Below are positions 16,818 through 24,054 of a stretch of DNA of 64,000 nucleotides, in pieces. The notes beneath the pieces are model-generated. The model was not told where the DNA came from and made no database searches. It saw only the letters and a list, made by a program, of their open reading frames with translations. Every line of letters starts with the position of its first letter. Position 1 is the stretch's first letter. The DNA comes from Aminipila sp032051575 (lineage in GTDB: Bacteria > Bacillota > Clostridia > Peptostreptococcales > Anaerovoracaceae), in NCBI RefSeq assembly GCF_032051575.1, contig NZ_DAMBYD010000001.1, forward strand, positions 124,001 to 188,000, in the 5' to 3' direction. The translations under genes were made by a program, and so were the position numbers.

Positions 16818-17435
16818 ATGTATAAAAAATATCTTAAAAGGTTTTTGGATATAGTAATTGCATTAATCGCATTAGTGCTTTTATCACCCGTATTTGTGGT
16901 CGTTGCCATATTAGTGCAAATGAAATTAGGAAAACCGGCGATTTTTAAACAGGAGAGGCCTGGTCTACACGGAAAAATTTTCACTTTATATAAGTTTAGA
17001 AGCATGACAACTGAAACTGATGAAACAGGAGTGCCTCTGCCTGATGAATTAAGGCTTACAAAGTTTGGAAAGATGCTTCGGACAACCTCATTAGATGAAC
17101 TGCCAGAGCTATGGAATATTTTAAAGGGTGAAATGAGCTTGATTGGACCAAGACCTCTTTTGATTCAATATCTGCCTTTATATAATGAACATCAGAGAAG
17201 GAGGCATGATGTCAGACCTGGCTTAACCGGGTTGGCACAAGTCAATGGTAGAGCAGATTTATCATGGCAGGAAAGATTTGATTATGATGTGGAATATGTA
17301 GATAATGTCTCTTTTGCTGAAGACCTTAAAATATTGCTAAAGACTATTGCTGTTGTATGTAAAGCTGAAAATATTGAAAATGAAGAGTCAGGAACATGGT
17401 ATCCTTTTATGGGTAATGATAAAGAAGATGAATGA
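16818..17435 (+). CDS. Small PglC-type phosphoglycosyltransferase
   Basis: 205 residues, the minimal monotopic phosphoglycosyltransferase domain: one re-entrant N-terminal helix, then K-Q-E-R-P-G-L, L-Y-K-F-R-S-M, the catalytic D-E-L-P near residue 93, S-L-I-G-P-R-P and V-R-P-G-L-T-G-L-A-Q-V-N-G-R. It transfers a sugar 1-phosphate from UDP-sugar to undecaprenyl phosphate, starting a lipid-linked glycan. With the LegC/PglE-type aminotransferase two genes on and a PglF-like dehydratase at the right end of the window, a diamino-trideoxyhexose (bacillosamine type) is the likely first sugar; that is inference. Confidence 0.86.
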   Translation: MYKKYLKRFLDIVIALIALVLLSPVFVVVAILVQMKLGKPAIFKQERPGLHGKIFTLYKFRSMTTETDETGVPLPDELRLTKFGKMLRTTSLDELPELWNILKGEMSLIGPRPLLIQYLPLYNEHQRRRHDVRPGLTGLAQVNGRADLSWQERFDYDVEYVDNVSFAEDLKILLKTIAVVCKAENIENEESGTWYPFMGNDKEDE

Positions 17436-17460
17436 GGATAAAAGTGAAGGTGATAAAAGA

Positions 17461-18531
17461 GTGAAATTAGATGTCATTACGCTGCAAGAAAAGAAAAAAT
17501 GGGATAGTATTGTATCATTATTTAGTTCAGCAGATGTATATTATTTAAGTGAGTATGTAGAGGCTTTTCGGCTTCATGGGGATGGCGACCCGTGTTTATT
17601 TTATTTCTTAGACGAAAGTAGTGGATATAAGGCGCTGAATGTTGCCATGAAAAGAGACATTGCAAAAAATGTTCATTTTGCTGGGAAAATAGAGGAAAAT
17701 AAGTATTTTGACCTTGCTACCCCATATGGATACGGGGGTATTGTTTTTAATGGAGGAAGTAAGCAAAAAACTTTTTTAAAAAGTGTAAATGAAACATATA
17801 CTCAATATTGCAATGAATTTAATATTGTTTCTGAATTTGTCAGATTTCATCCCAACATTGAAAATGGTCCCGAGTCTAAAGGCTTATATGACGTAATACA
17901 ACTAGGTGAGACAGTGTGCTTAGATTTAAGGGATAGAGAATTAATTTGGGAGAACATAATCAGTAAGAACAGAAATATGATCAGAAAAGCACAAAAATCT
18001 GCTGTAAAAATAAAAAGTGAACTGTCGCATCAGATAATGCAACAGTTTATTCAATTATATCATTCTACTATGGATAGGGATCATGCCGACTCATATTATT
18101 ATTTTGGCGGCAATTTTTACAATAGCATTCTGGAAGATTTAAGGAACAATAGCACTATCTTTTATGCAACATGGGAAGATCAAATCATAGCAGCCTCTAT
18201 AATTTTGTTCAGTGGTAATCGAATGCATTATCATCTATCTGCTTCCAATGCTGCTTTTAGGCACTTGGCACCAACTAATTTATTACTTTATGAAGCGGCC
18301 TGTTGGGGCGCGGAAAATGGGTATAAAACGTTTCATTTAGGAGGTGGTTTGGGAGCTCAAAACGATAATTTGTACAACTTTAAGAAGGCTTTTAATAAAC
18401 AGGAAAATACACAATTTTGGATAGGTAAGAAAATATTTAATGCTGATTTATATGATTATTTATTGAAAATCAGAAAACAGGAAATAAATTTTGATGATAA
18501 AACGGGATTTTTTCCTAAATATAGAGGGTAA
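17461..18531 (+). CDS. FemAB/GNAT-fold (Acetyltransf_6) transferase
   Basis: 356 residues when started at GTG 17461, which has GAAGG 10 bases upstream and gives the usual N-terminus of the family; an ATG at 17428 overlapping the previous stop is the alternative. The sequence resembles the FemAB-related acetyltransferases found in polysaccharide loci: W-E-N-I-I-S-K-N-R-N-M-I-R-K-A in the middle, D-S-Y-Y-Y-F-G-G, L-S-A-S-N...L-L-Y-E-A-A-C-W-G and F-H-L-G-G-G-L-G near the end. Members acylate or aminoacylate cell-surface precursors. In this place it could N-acylate the 4-amino sugar made by the adjacent aminotransferase (no PglD-type enzyme is seen nearby), but the donor is unknown. Confidence 0.72.
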   Translation: MKLDVITLQEKKKWDSIVSLFSSADVYYLSEYVEAFRLHGDGDPCLFYFLDESSGYKALNVAMKRDIAKNVHFAGKIEENKYFDLATPYGYGGIVFNGGSKQKTFLKSVNETYTQYCNEFNIVSEFVRFHPNIENGPESKGLYDVIQLGETVCLDLRDRELIWENIISKNRNMIRKAQKSAVKIKSELSHQIMQQFIQLYHSTMDRDHADSYYYFGGNFYNSILEDLRNNSTIFYATWEDQIIAASIILFSGNRMHYHLSASNAAFRHLAPTNLLLYEAACWGAENGYKTFHLGGGLGAQNDNLYNFKKAFNKQENTQFWIGKKIFNADLYDYLLKIRKQEINFDDKTGFFPKYRG

Positions 18532-18535
18532 AAAG

Positions 18536-19714
18536 ATGGACAGAAAACAAATACAATTAAGTGTTCCCAATTTAGATATGAAGATTGTGGACAATTTACG
18601 GGAATGCATTGAAACAGGCTGGGTTTCTACAGGGGGCAGATTTATAACAGAGTTTGAACAGAAAGTTGCTAAATATGTCGGCATCCAGGATGCAGTTTCG
18701 GCACAAAGCGGTACGGCAGGCCTGCATGTGGCGTTGAAAATTTTAGGGGTTACTGTGGGGGATGAGGTCATTGTGCCTACCCTTACTTTTGTGGCTGCAG
18801 TGAATCCTGTTAAATATCTTGGGGCAGAGCCCGTGTTTATGGATTGTGATAGTTCCTTTTGTATGGATACAGACAAGCTGAAGAAATTTTGTGAAGAAGA
18901 ATGCAGGTTTGATGGAAATAAGCTGATAAACCAAAAAACCGGTAGAACCATCAAAGCGATAGTGGTGGTACATGTTTTTGGAAATCTGGCTGACATGGAA
19001 AAGATTATGAATATGGCAGCAAAATACAATCTAAGAGTTCTGGAAGATGCAACAGAGGCTTTAGGGAGCTATTTTAAAGAAGGTAGATATAAAGGATTTT
19101 TTTCAGGGACAGTAGGTGATGTGGGGGTATATTCCTTTAATGCCAACAAAATAATAACTACCGGCGGAGGTGGCATGATTGTATCACGCAATCAGGCATA
19201 TTTAGGCGAAGCAAGATATCTGACTATAACGGCCAAAGAGACTACCCCGGAAGAAGCCTTATTTTTTGTCCATGGAGAAGTGGGATACAACTATAGAATG
19301 CTAAATTTACAGGCTGCTTTAGGTGTCAGCCAGATTGAAAAATTAGAACAATTTATTCAGACTAAAATGGCGAACTATAAGACTTACGAAGAGCAATTAC
19401 AACATACTGAGGGAATCACAATTATTCCGTTTCAAGAAGATATAAGATCAAATCATTGGTTTTATTCTCTGTATATCGAGGGTGAACGATTTGGCGAAAG
19501 CAGAGATGAATTAATGCACCGATTAATTCAAGAAGGAATTCAGTGCAGACCTGTTTGGAAATTAATCCATACGTTAAGGCCTTATATTAACGCTCAGAGC
19601 TATAAAATCAGTAAGGCCGTAGATTATGCTGACCACATTCTTAATGTGCCTTGCTCCACCAACCTGACGGAAGAAGAAGTCAAATACGTCTGCAAGATGA
19701 TTGTACAAAAATAA
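18536..19714 (+). CDS. LegC/PglE-type nucleotide-sugar 4-aminotransferase (PLP)
   Basis: 392 residues of the DegT/DnrJ/EryC1/StrS aminotransferase family. Start at ATG 18536 (five bases after the previous stop, AGAGGG upstream). The segment N-A-N-K-I-I-T-T-G-G-G-G-M carries the PLP lysine at about residue 205, and H-G-E-V-G-Y-N-Y-R-M-L-N-L-Q-A-A-L-G-V is the pattern of the LegC/PglE subfamily, which aminates UDP-4-keto-6-deoxy-GlcNAc to a 4-amino-4,6-dideoxy sugar. L-E-D-A-T-E-A-L-G lies in the PLP-ring region. It ends the operon before a shared convergent terminator. Confidence 0.85.
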   Translation: MDRKQIQLSVPNLDMKIVDNLRECIETGWVSTGGRFITEFEQKVAKYVGIQDAVSAQSGTAGLHVALKILGVTVGDEVIVPTLTFVAAVNPVKYLGAEPVFMDCDSSFCMDTDKLKKFCEEECRFDGNKLINQKTGRTIKAIVVVHVFGNLADMEKIMNMAAKYNLRVLEDATEALGSYFKEGRYKGFFSGTVGDVGVYSFNANKIITTGGGGMIVSRNQAYLGEARYLTITAKETTPEEALFFVHGEVGYNYRMLNLQAALGVSQIEKLEQFIQTKMANYKTYEEQLQHTEGITIIPFQEDIRSNHWFYSLYIEGERFGESRDELMHRLIQEGIQCRPVWKLIHTLRPYINAQSYKISKAVDYADHILNVPCSTNLTEEEVKYVCKMIVQK

Positions 19715-19728
19715 TAGTCGGATAGTAA

Positions 19729-19769
19729 AGCCCCTGTAAAAAAGCTTTAAAGGCTTTTTTACAGGGGCT
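19729..19769. terminator. Bidirectional terminator between convergent genes
   Basis: A perfect 17-bp stem (19729-19745 with 19753-19769) with a 7-base loop. A/T runs inside the stem and weak T tracts on both sides suit termination from either direction. Confidence 0.8.
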
Positions 19770-19773
19770 GATT

Positions 19774-21753
19774 TTATCTTTCTTTTATCGGAGTGACTTG
19801 GCCTTTTAGCATGATGTTTATAGCCATGCCCGTGCCCAATAAGCCGTAGAACATTGGCATAACAGATACCGTAGAGTCGTCTACTAATCCTGATACAAGG
19901 AAACCGCATATACCGAGGAAAATCCCCAGACCGGTATATTCGATGAATGTGCTGATATTTGATTTCCAGAACAGTTTAAAGCTCTGAACAACATACATAA
20001 ACCATAAAACTAGTAAAGCCAGTACAGAAATGCCTCCAGTACCAATCCAGGCCCCCATATACATATTATGAGGTTTGTCAACAATCATATTAAGATTCCA
20101 ATTCGCATTATATTTTCCTACGTAGTCATTTTGAGGGAAATAGATACAGTAGGTATCAGCACCGTGGCCTATCAAAACAGTTTCTTCCATCATCGGCAGA
20201 GTACGGGACCAAATGTATCCGCGGCCGGAGCCGAAGCCTTGATTATTTTTCCAACCGATGGCATCTGTTTTGTTTAGTGATACGAAATTTCCCAAGTCAT
20301 TTCGATATCTCACATCTTGGCCGTCCATAGTGACAAACGGCCATTCCTTTTCCCCAATTTTTATGATAAAGTAATGATTACCGGCAGAGTCCTGTGCAGG
20401 TCCCAAGACTAAAGACTTAAATCTTTTGTCATCAACTGAAAAAGAGGAATCGGTTCCAGCGATAAGCTTAATATCAAGATCTTTGCCCTTGCTGTCCGTA
20501 AGTTTTATGGCAAGAGGAGTTTTGGGATATGTAGTAAATGTTATCTCATTGCCATTATAGCTTAAATGAATATCATTCCCTTTGGTTTCTATATAATCAA
20601 TGTGAACTTTTGAAGTATTGGAGGAGTTTTGGCTTTCTGCTTTTCCAGATATTTCTTGAGTCTTTTTAGTATCAAGTCCCAATACGCTATGAGTTGTACC
20701 TGAAATTTCTGGCAGCCATCTGTCGGAGGTCACTCCACCAATAAGAACGGTAATAGCTAAGAGCAAAATAATGGGTTTCCACCAATTAAGCAGCGCTTTA
20801 TTGAGGACAGCAAGTGCAACTAAAACAACAATTGCCATTCCCAAAAATCCTCCTGAAGATTCCGAGCCAATCAGATTAAACATAGTTAAGGCGAACAATA
20901 TACCCCAAAATATTTTCTTCCAGATAGTCTCCTCTTTTCCCTGCATCATTGAACGAATAAACAGTAAACCAAAGAGAGGAATTAGTAATGTAAGATAAAA
21001 GGAAACATAGTTAATGTTATATACTGTTTGATATATTTCTTTATTCTTAAAATTAAATGTAAGACCATCAATATGACTCCAAAACCAGCTTGGCGTAATC
21101 AGCTTCCGGCCAAGTATAGTCTTGAAAAAATCATGATTAAGTGCTTGAGAAAGCCCCAGAAGATTAAGGAGTATTGAAGATGCCACCGTAGGATATATAA
21201 TCCATTTGATGTTATTCTCACTATTTACTGTGTTAATGATAAAAAATAACAAGATCATATAGGAAAGCAGTGGCAGTGTACCTTCAAATCTGTCATTCCA
21301 TCCCCAAAGAGCAAATTCTTTGTAATCACTCGTCATGTAAGATATTAAAACAAAAGCGCAGTATACAAGCATGGGAATGTAGTATGGTGAACGCTTTATA
21401 AAGAAAGTCTGTGAAAAAACACGGTATAGCAAAAAAAACAATACTAATACAGCACAAATAACGATTGCCACCATTTTAAAATAACTGAAGAATTCAGTTA
21501 AATCATTTCCATCACTTGTCCAAAAAAATTGATTCATTGGCCTTTTGTATTCATGCAATCTTACAATCATGATGACGAATGCTGTGAAAAATGCAGCTGG
21601 AAGCAGTTGAAACCAATGCATGTCTTCATTTATTCTTGGAGCCATACTCATAGAATAAATGTAATCTGAATGTTTGCCTGAAGTAGAGGCACTTTTTTTA
21701 GTGGGCTGCTTTGTCTGTGCAGTTTTATTCCCCTGTTGATTTATTTTAGCCAT
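19774..21753 (-). CDS. O-antigen ligase/polymerase-family membrane protein (Wzy_C), 659 aa
   Basis: Start taken at the ATG ending at 21753, with GGGGGAA upstream. A Lys/Thr/Ser-rich cytoplasmic tail of ~35 residues precedes about ten membrane helices. A ~170-residue beta-rich extracytoplasmic insert follows (roughly residues 360-530), then R-G-Y-I-W-S-R-T-L-P-M-M, L-I-G-H-G-A-D-T-Y and K-P-H-N-M-Y-M-G-A-W, the R...G-x-G...H-N signature of the Wzy_C superfamily. These enzymes join or polymerise lipid-linked glycans outside the plasma membrane; WsaB of Paenibacillus alvei uses this fold to glycosylate S-layer protein. Possible role here: glycan polymerase or protein O-oligosaccharyltransferase. 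Confidence 0.83.
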   Translation of the reverse strand: MAKINQQGNKTAQTKQPTKKSASTSGKHSDYIYSMSMAPRINEDMHWFQLLPAAFFTAFVIMIVRLHEYKRPMNQFFWTSDGNDLTEFFSYFKMVAIVICAVLVLFFLLYRVFSQTFFIKRSPYYIPMLVYCAFVLISYMTSDYKEFALWGWNDRFEGTLPLLSYMILLFFIINTVNSENNIKWIIYPTVASSILLNLLGLSQALNHDFFKTILGRKLITPSWFWSHIDGLTFNFKNKEIYQTVYNINYVSFYLTLLIPLFGLLFIRSMMQGKEETIWKKIFWGILFALTMFNLIGSESSGGFLGMAIVVLVALAVLNKALLNWWKPIILLLAITVLIGGVTSDRWLPEISGTTHSVLGLDTKKTQEISGKAESQNSSNTSKVHIDYIETKGNDIHLSYNGNEITFTTYPKTPLAIKLTDSKGKDLDIKLIAGTDSSFSVDDKRFKSLVLGPAQDSAGNHYFIIKIGEKEWPFVTMDGQDVRYRNDLGNFVSLNKTDAIGWKNNQGFGSGRGYIWSRTLPMMEETVLIGHGADTYCIYFPQNDYVGKYNANWNLNMIVDKPHNMYMGAWIGTGGISVLALLVLWFMYVVQSFKLFWKSNISTFIEYTGLGIFLGICGFLVSGLVDDSTVSVMPMFYGLLGTGMAINIMLKGQVTPIKER

Positions 21754-21798
21754 TGATAATTCCCCCAAATATTTCAAATTTAATCTATATGCCTTCCT

Positions 21799-21827
21799 AT
21801 TATACCTTAGCCTCTGAAAGAATGCAA
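21799..21827 (-). promoter_or_regulatory. Promoter of the ligase-family gene
   Basis: On the minus strand TTGCAT (21827-21822), a 17-base spacer and TATAAT (21804-21799), about 45 bases before the chosen ATG. Confidence 0.6.
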
Positions 21828-21870
21828 ATTTACCAGGTAGTTTTTATAATTTTTTCAGATATAAAAGTAT

Positions 21871-21903
21871 GCAAAAAGCAGACAGCACAATTTGCTGTCT
21901 GCT
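21871..21903 (-). terminator. Terminator after the TolC-like gene
   Basis: AGCAGACAGC (21877-21886) pairs with GCTGTCTGCT (21894-21903); on the minus strand the stem is followed by a run of T. Confidence 0.82.
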
Positions 21904-21923
21904 CTGTATAGTGCAGCAAATAT

Positions 21924-23246
21924 TTATTTAATGGATACTGCTTCAGTACCAATACCAAAGGATAAGTTATAGGCATTGACTGCTAAATTATAATCCAGTA
22001 TAGCTTTATAGTATGCTTGCTGAGTATCGAAGGTGTCTATATTAATGCCAGACAGATCCGTCACTGTAATAACACCGCTATCAAACCGGAGCTGGGCTAA
22101 TCTAGATGCTTCTTTTGAATTTTCATAAGAGACCTTACCGGAAGTTACTGCATCGTATTTTTGCTTCATATCCATATACTTTGTGCGAACATCCACTTCC
22201 ACTTTTTCAGGTGCAGTTTTTACTCCTTCCTGCGCCATTAATAAAGTTGATTTGGCGCCTAAATAAGTAGCGGAACTGCTTGGATATGCTTTGACATTAT
22301 TCAATGCATACTGTGCCATTTCTGCATTGTAATTGGCTCCATTGATTTCGTTTCTATTGATAAGAGCTTCTTTCACCCCTTCATCCACAGCTTTGGTTGG
22401 GAAAGATAAAGCCGTCAAGCTGTCGGTCAAAGTTACTTTCTGATGGATATTATAGCCCATAAATAAGTTGAAATTCATTTTCATTTTCTCAAAGCCATTG
22501 ACTGCCAGAGCATATTTGTCTTTTGCCGTATTTAAGTTCGTTTCAGCAGTTAAGGTGTCCAGCTTTGATACAGTACCCAATTTAAATTTAAGCATGGTGC
22601 TGGTGTAAATGGCCTGAGTTCTGGTCAAATTGTCTTTGGCTACCTGAACTTGAGCTTCCGTATATTTATAGTTATAATACATCTCATAGGTCTGAGATTT
22701 TAAATTATTGATAGAAGCATCATAGTTTTTTGGAGCCTGTATGTTTCCGAAAGTGCGGTTTGCTTCTAGCATGGTTTTGTTTGAAGTATCTAAAGCCCAT
22801 TGAGATGCCACATCCTTAGCTTTTTCCAGTTGATGCATGGACGAAAGTTTTTCGCTGTAGCCTTTAGCAACAGATAAATCAGTATCTAAAGTGTATTTGG
22901 CCAAGGTTGCCTGTGGACTGTCAGCCAGCATTTTTTTGTATGTGTCATCTAAAGAAAGGCTGATTGGAGCAATCACTGCAGGTCCTTGAATGCCAGCAGC
23001 TGTAATAGCTGAGTTGGTTGTAGTTACAGCGGAGTTTGTAGTTGTTAGGGCTCCGTTTGTTGTGGTTATCGCGGTTCCTGTTGTGGAAATTGCGGATTTC
23101 GTAGTGCTAATGGCACTACTTGTTACTGCACTAGTGGTTGCTGGAGTTCCAGCTTTTGTAGTTGCTGCTGCGGCAACAGCTGTTACAGGAATGGAAGTAA
23201 CCATAAGAGCAGATGCCAGCAATGCTATGAATAATTGTTTTTTCAT
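21924..23246 (-). CDS. TolC-like exported coiled-coil protein
   Basis: 440 residues from the ATG ending at 23246, which has AGGAGG 11 bases upstream and opens a good signal peptide (MKKQLFIALLASALMV...A-V-A-A-A). After a low-complexity heptad repeat (residues ~44-85), the rest has the helical-hairpin pattern of the outer membrane efflux protein (TolC) family: long amphipathic helices, L-K-F-K-L-G-T-V-S-K-L-D-T-L-T-A-E at the first hairpin end and L-R-F-D-S-G-V-I-T-V-T-D-L at the second. TolC forms export ducts in two-membrane bacteria; homologues also exist in some Firmicutes without clear function. No RND, MFP or ABC partner is adjacent. It could be a surface coiled-coil protein rather than a duct. 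Confidence 0.78.
   Translation of the reverse strand: MKKQLFIALLASALMVTSIPVTAVAAAATTKAGTPATTSAVTSSAISTTKSAISTTGTAITTTNGALTTTNSAVTTTNSAITAAGIQGPAVIAPISLSLDDTYKKMLADSPQATLAKYTLDTDLSVAKGYSEKLSSMHQLEKAKDVASQWALDTSNKTMLEANRTFGNIQAPKNYDASINNLKSQTYEMYYNYKYTEAQVQVAKDNLTRTQAIYTSTMLKFKLGTVSKLDTLTAETNLNTAKDKYALAVNGFEKMKMNFNLFMGYNIHQKVTLTDSLTALSFPTKAVDEGVKEALINRNEINGANYNAEMAQYALNNVKAYPSSSATYLGAKSTLLMAQEGVKTAPEKVEVDVRTKYMDMKQKYDAVTSGKVSYENSKEASRLAQLRFDSGVITVTDLSGINIDTFDTQQAYYKAILDYNLAVNAYNLSFGIGTEAVSIK
22992..23117 (-). repeat. Six tandem 21-bp repeats coding a Thr/Ser heptad
   Basis: Six consecutive 7-residue units of the type S-A-I-x-T-T-x occupy the segment between signal peptide and coiled-coil domain of the TolC-like protein. 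Such repeats vary in number by slippage and look like an extended, possibly O-glycosylated, wall-spanning linker. Confidence 0.75.
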
Positions 23247-23301
23247 CTTTAAAAGAATCCTCCTTTTATTTATCTGATTTATCATTTGTTTGCATGTATC
23301 G

Positions 23302-23349
23302 ATTGTATTACATCATTGGTAAAACATTGTATTTCATCATAGGCATAAC
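23302..23349 (-). repeat. Two tandem 24-bp repeats in the TolC-like gene leader
   Basis: 23302-23325 and 23326-23349 match at 20 of 24 positions and abut exactly; the shared core is ATTGTATTNCATCAT. They lie between the promoter and the ribosome site and may be a regulator-binding or RNA element. Confidence 0.6.
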
Positions 23350-23395
23350 TTTAGAGTAAAGTCAGCCTGAAGTGTTATTCGTCGTTAAATAAACT

Positions 23396-23444
23396 GACCC
23401 ATTGGTCGGGGTTTATTCTACTACCTTACACACAATCATGTCAA
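23396..23444 (-). promoter_or_regulatory. Promoter plus operator-like palindrome of the TolC-like gene
   Basis: On the minus strand TTGACA (23444-23439), an 18-base spacer and TAGAAT (23420-23415). The palindrome GACC-CATT-GGTC (23396-23407 on plus) sits where transcription should start, a classic repressor position; the half-sites resemble those of TetR-family regulators. The regulator gene is not visible nearby. Confidence 0.6.
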
Positions 23445-23703
23445 TATACATTATACCAAAAGATGTAGGAATAAATATTAAATCTTTCTTAATAATTGTT
23501 TGGGAATTATCAAATTCAAAATTTAATTTAAAGAAAAGGCTTGCCCTAAAAGCTTTTAATAACCTACGATTATCGCAATAATTGCAAAAAAGAGGCATCC
23601 TCGGGCAATACAAATAGTAATAGTAGAAAAAATATAATACATGTACAAAACTGAATTTAGTAATAATAATCATAACAAAATCATTGTTATCTGTGGAAGG
23701 CGT
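23445..23703. other. Intergenic stretch without a recognisable gene
   Basis: AT-rich sequence with no convincing reading frame on either strand. The longest minus-strand frame here (to 23673) is low-complexity in Tyr and Phe, has no ribosome site and looks spurious. Confidence 0.5.
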
Positions 23704-23787
23704 ATGTTTGTTGGCAGAAAAACGGAACTCGAGGAATTGGAGACCAAGAAAGTTGTAAAACTGTTCCAGATAGCTTATAATATTTAG
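23704..23787 (+). pseudogene. Remnant of an AAA-type ATPase gene (N-terminal 27 codons)
   Basis: An ATG at 23704 with GGAAGG just upstream encodes M-F-V-G-R-K-T-E-L-E-E-L-E, the characteristic opening of the ATPases related to archaeal AAA/DUF234 proteins (usually M-F-V/I-G-R-E-x-E-L), and then runs into unrelated sequence and a stop. No Walker motifs remain. Likely a deletion remnant; the family call rests on a short match. Confidence 0.4.
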
Positions 23788-23862
23788 AACAAGAAGATTA
23801 TAGAATCAGAAGGCACGGATACAAAGTTGTTAGATAACATAGATAATGAGGGAGTAACATTG

Positions 23863-24054
23863 ATGAATAAGCTTGAGGAAAAGCAGGATAATGAGGATGG
23901 TGTTATCAAAGAGGAAGCGGCATGGATTTCTCTGTTAAATGATAGAAATAGCACATCTCGTATATACGATGAACAAACCGCCATAGATGTTTTGGGGCGT
24001 ATAAAAGGACAATATGTAAACTTATTTGATGAAATAATAGAGAGATTGAGATAG
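23863..24054 (+). pseudogene. C-terminal fragment of a HI0074/HEPN-type nucleotidyltransferase partner
   Basis: 63 codons from ATG 23863 (GAGGGAG upstream). The segment A-W-I-S-L-L-N-D-R-N-S-T-S-R-I-Y-D-E matches the C-terminal part of the intact HI0074-family protein at 54446-54868 (W-L-E-A-L-E-D-R-N-L-T-S-H-T-Y-D-E), including the conserved R-N...S-H/R-x-Y region. About 75 N-terminal residues are missing and there is no nucleotidyltransferase gene alongside, so this is a decayed half of such a pair. Its reading frame ends directly at the start of the GT4 gene, so it may now serve only as a translated leader. Confidence 0.68.

Noticed and set aside
18460..19029. Minus-strand 189-codon frame opposite the aminotransferase start
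   Set aside because: It has no start signals, an unlikely composition, and lies fully inside well-supported plus-strand genes.
22990..23277. Plus-strand 95-codon frame rich in Val and Ala opposite the TolC-like gene
   Set aside because: It mirrors the Thr/Ser repeat of the real minus-strand gene, has no ribosome site and is explained by the repeat's codon pattern.
23413..23673. Minus-strand 86-codon frame upstream of the TolC-like gene
   Set aside because: Tyr/Phe-rich low complexity with no ribosome site; it overlaps the promoter of the TolC-like gene.
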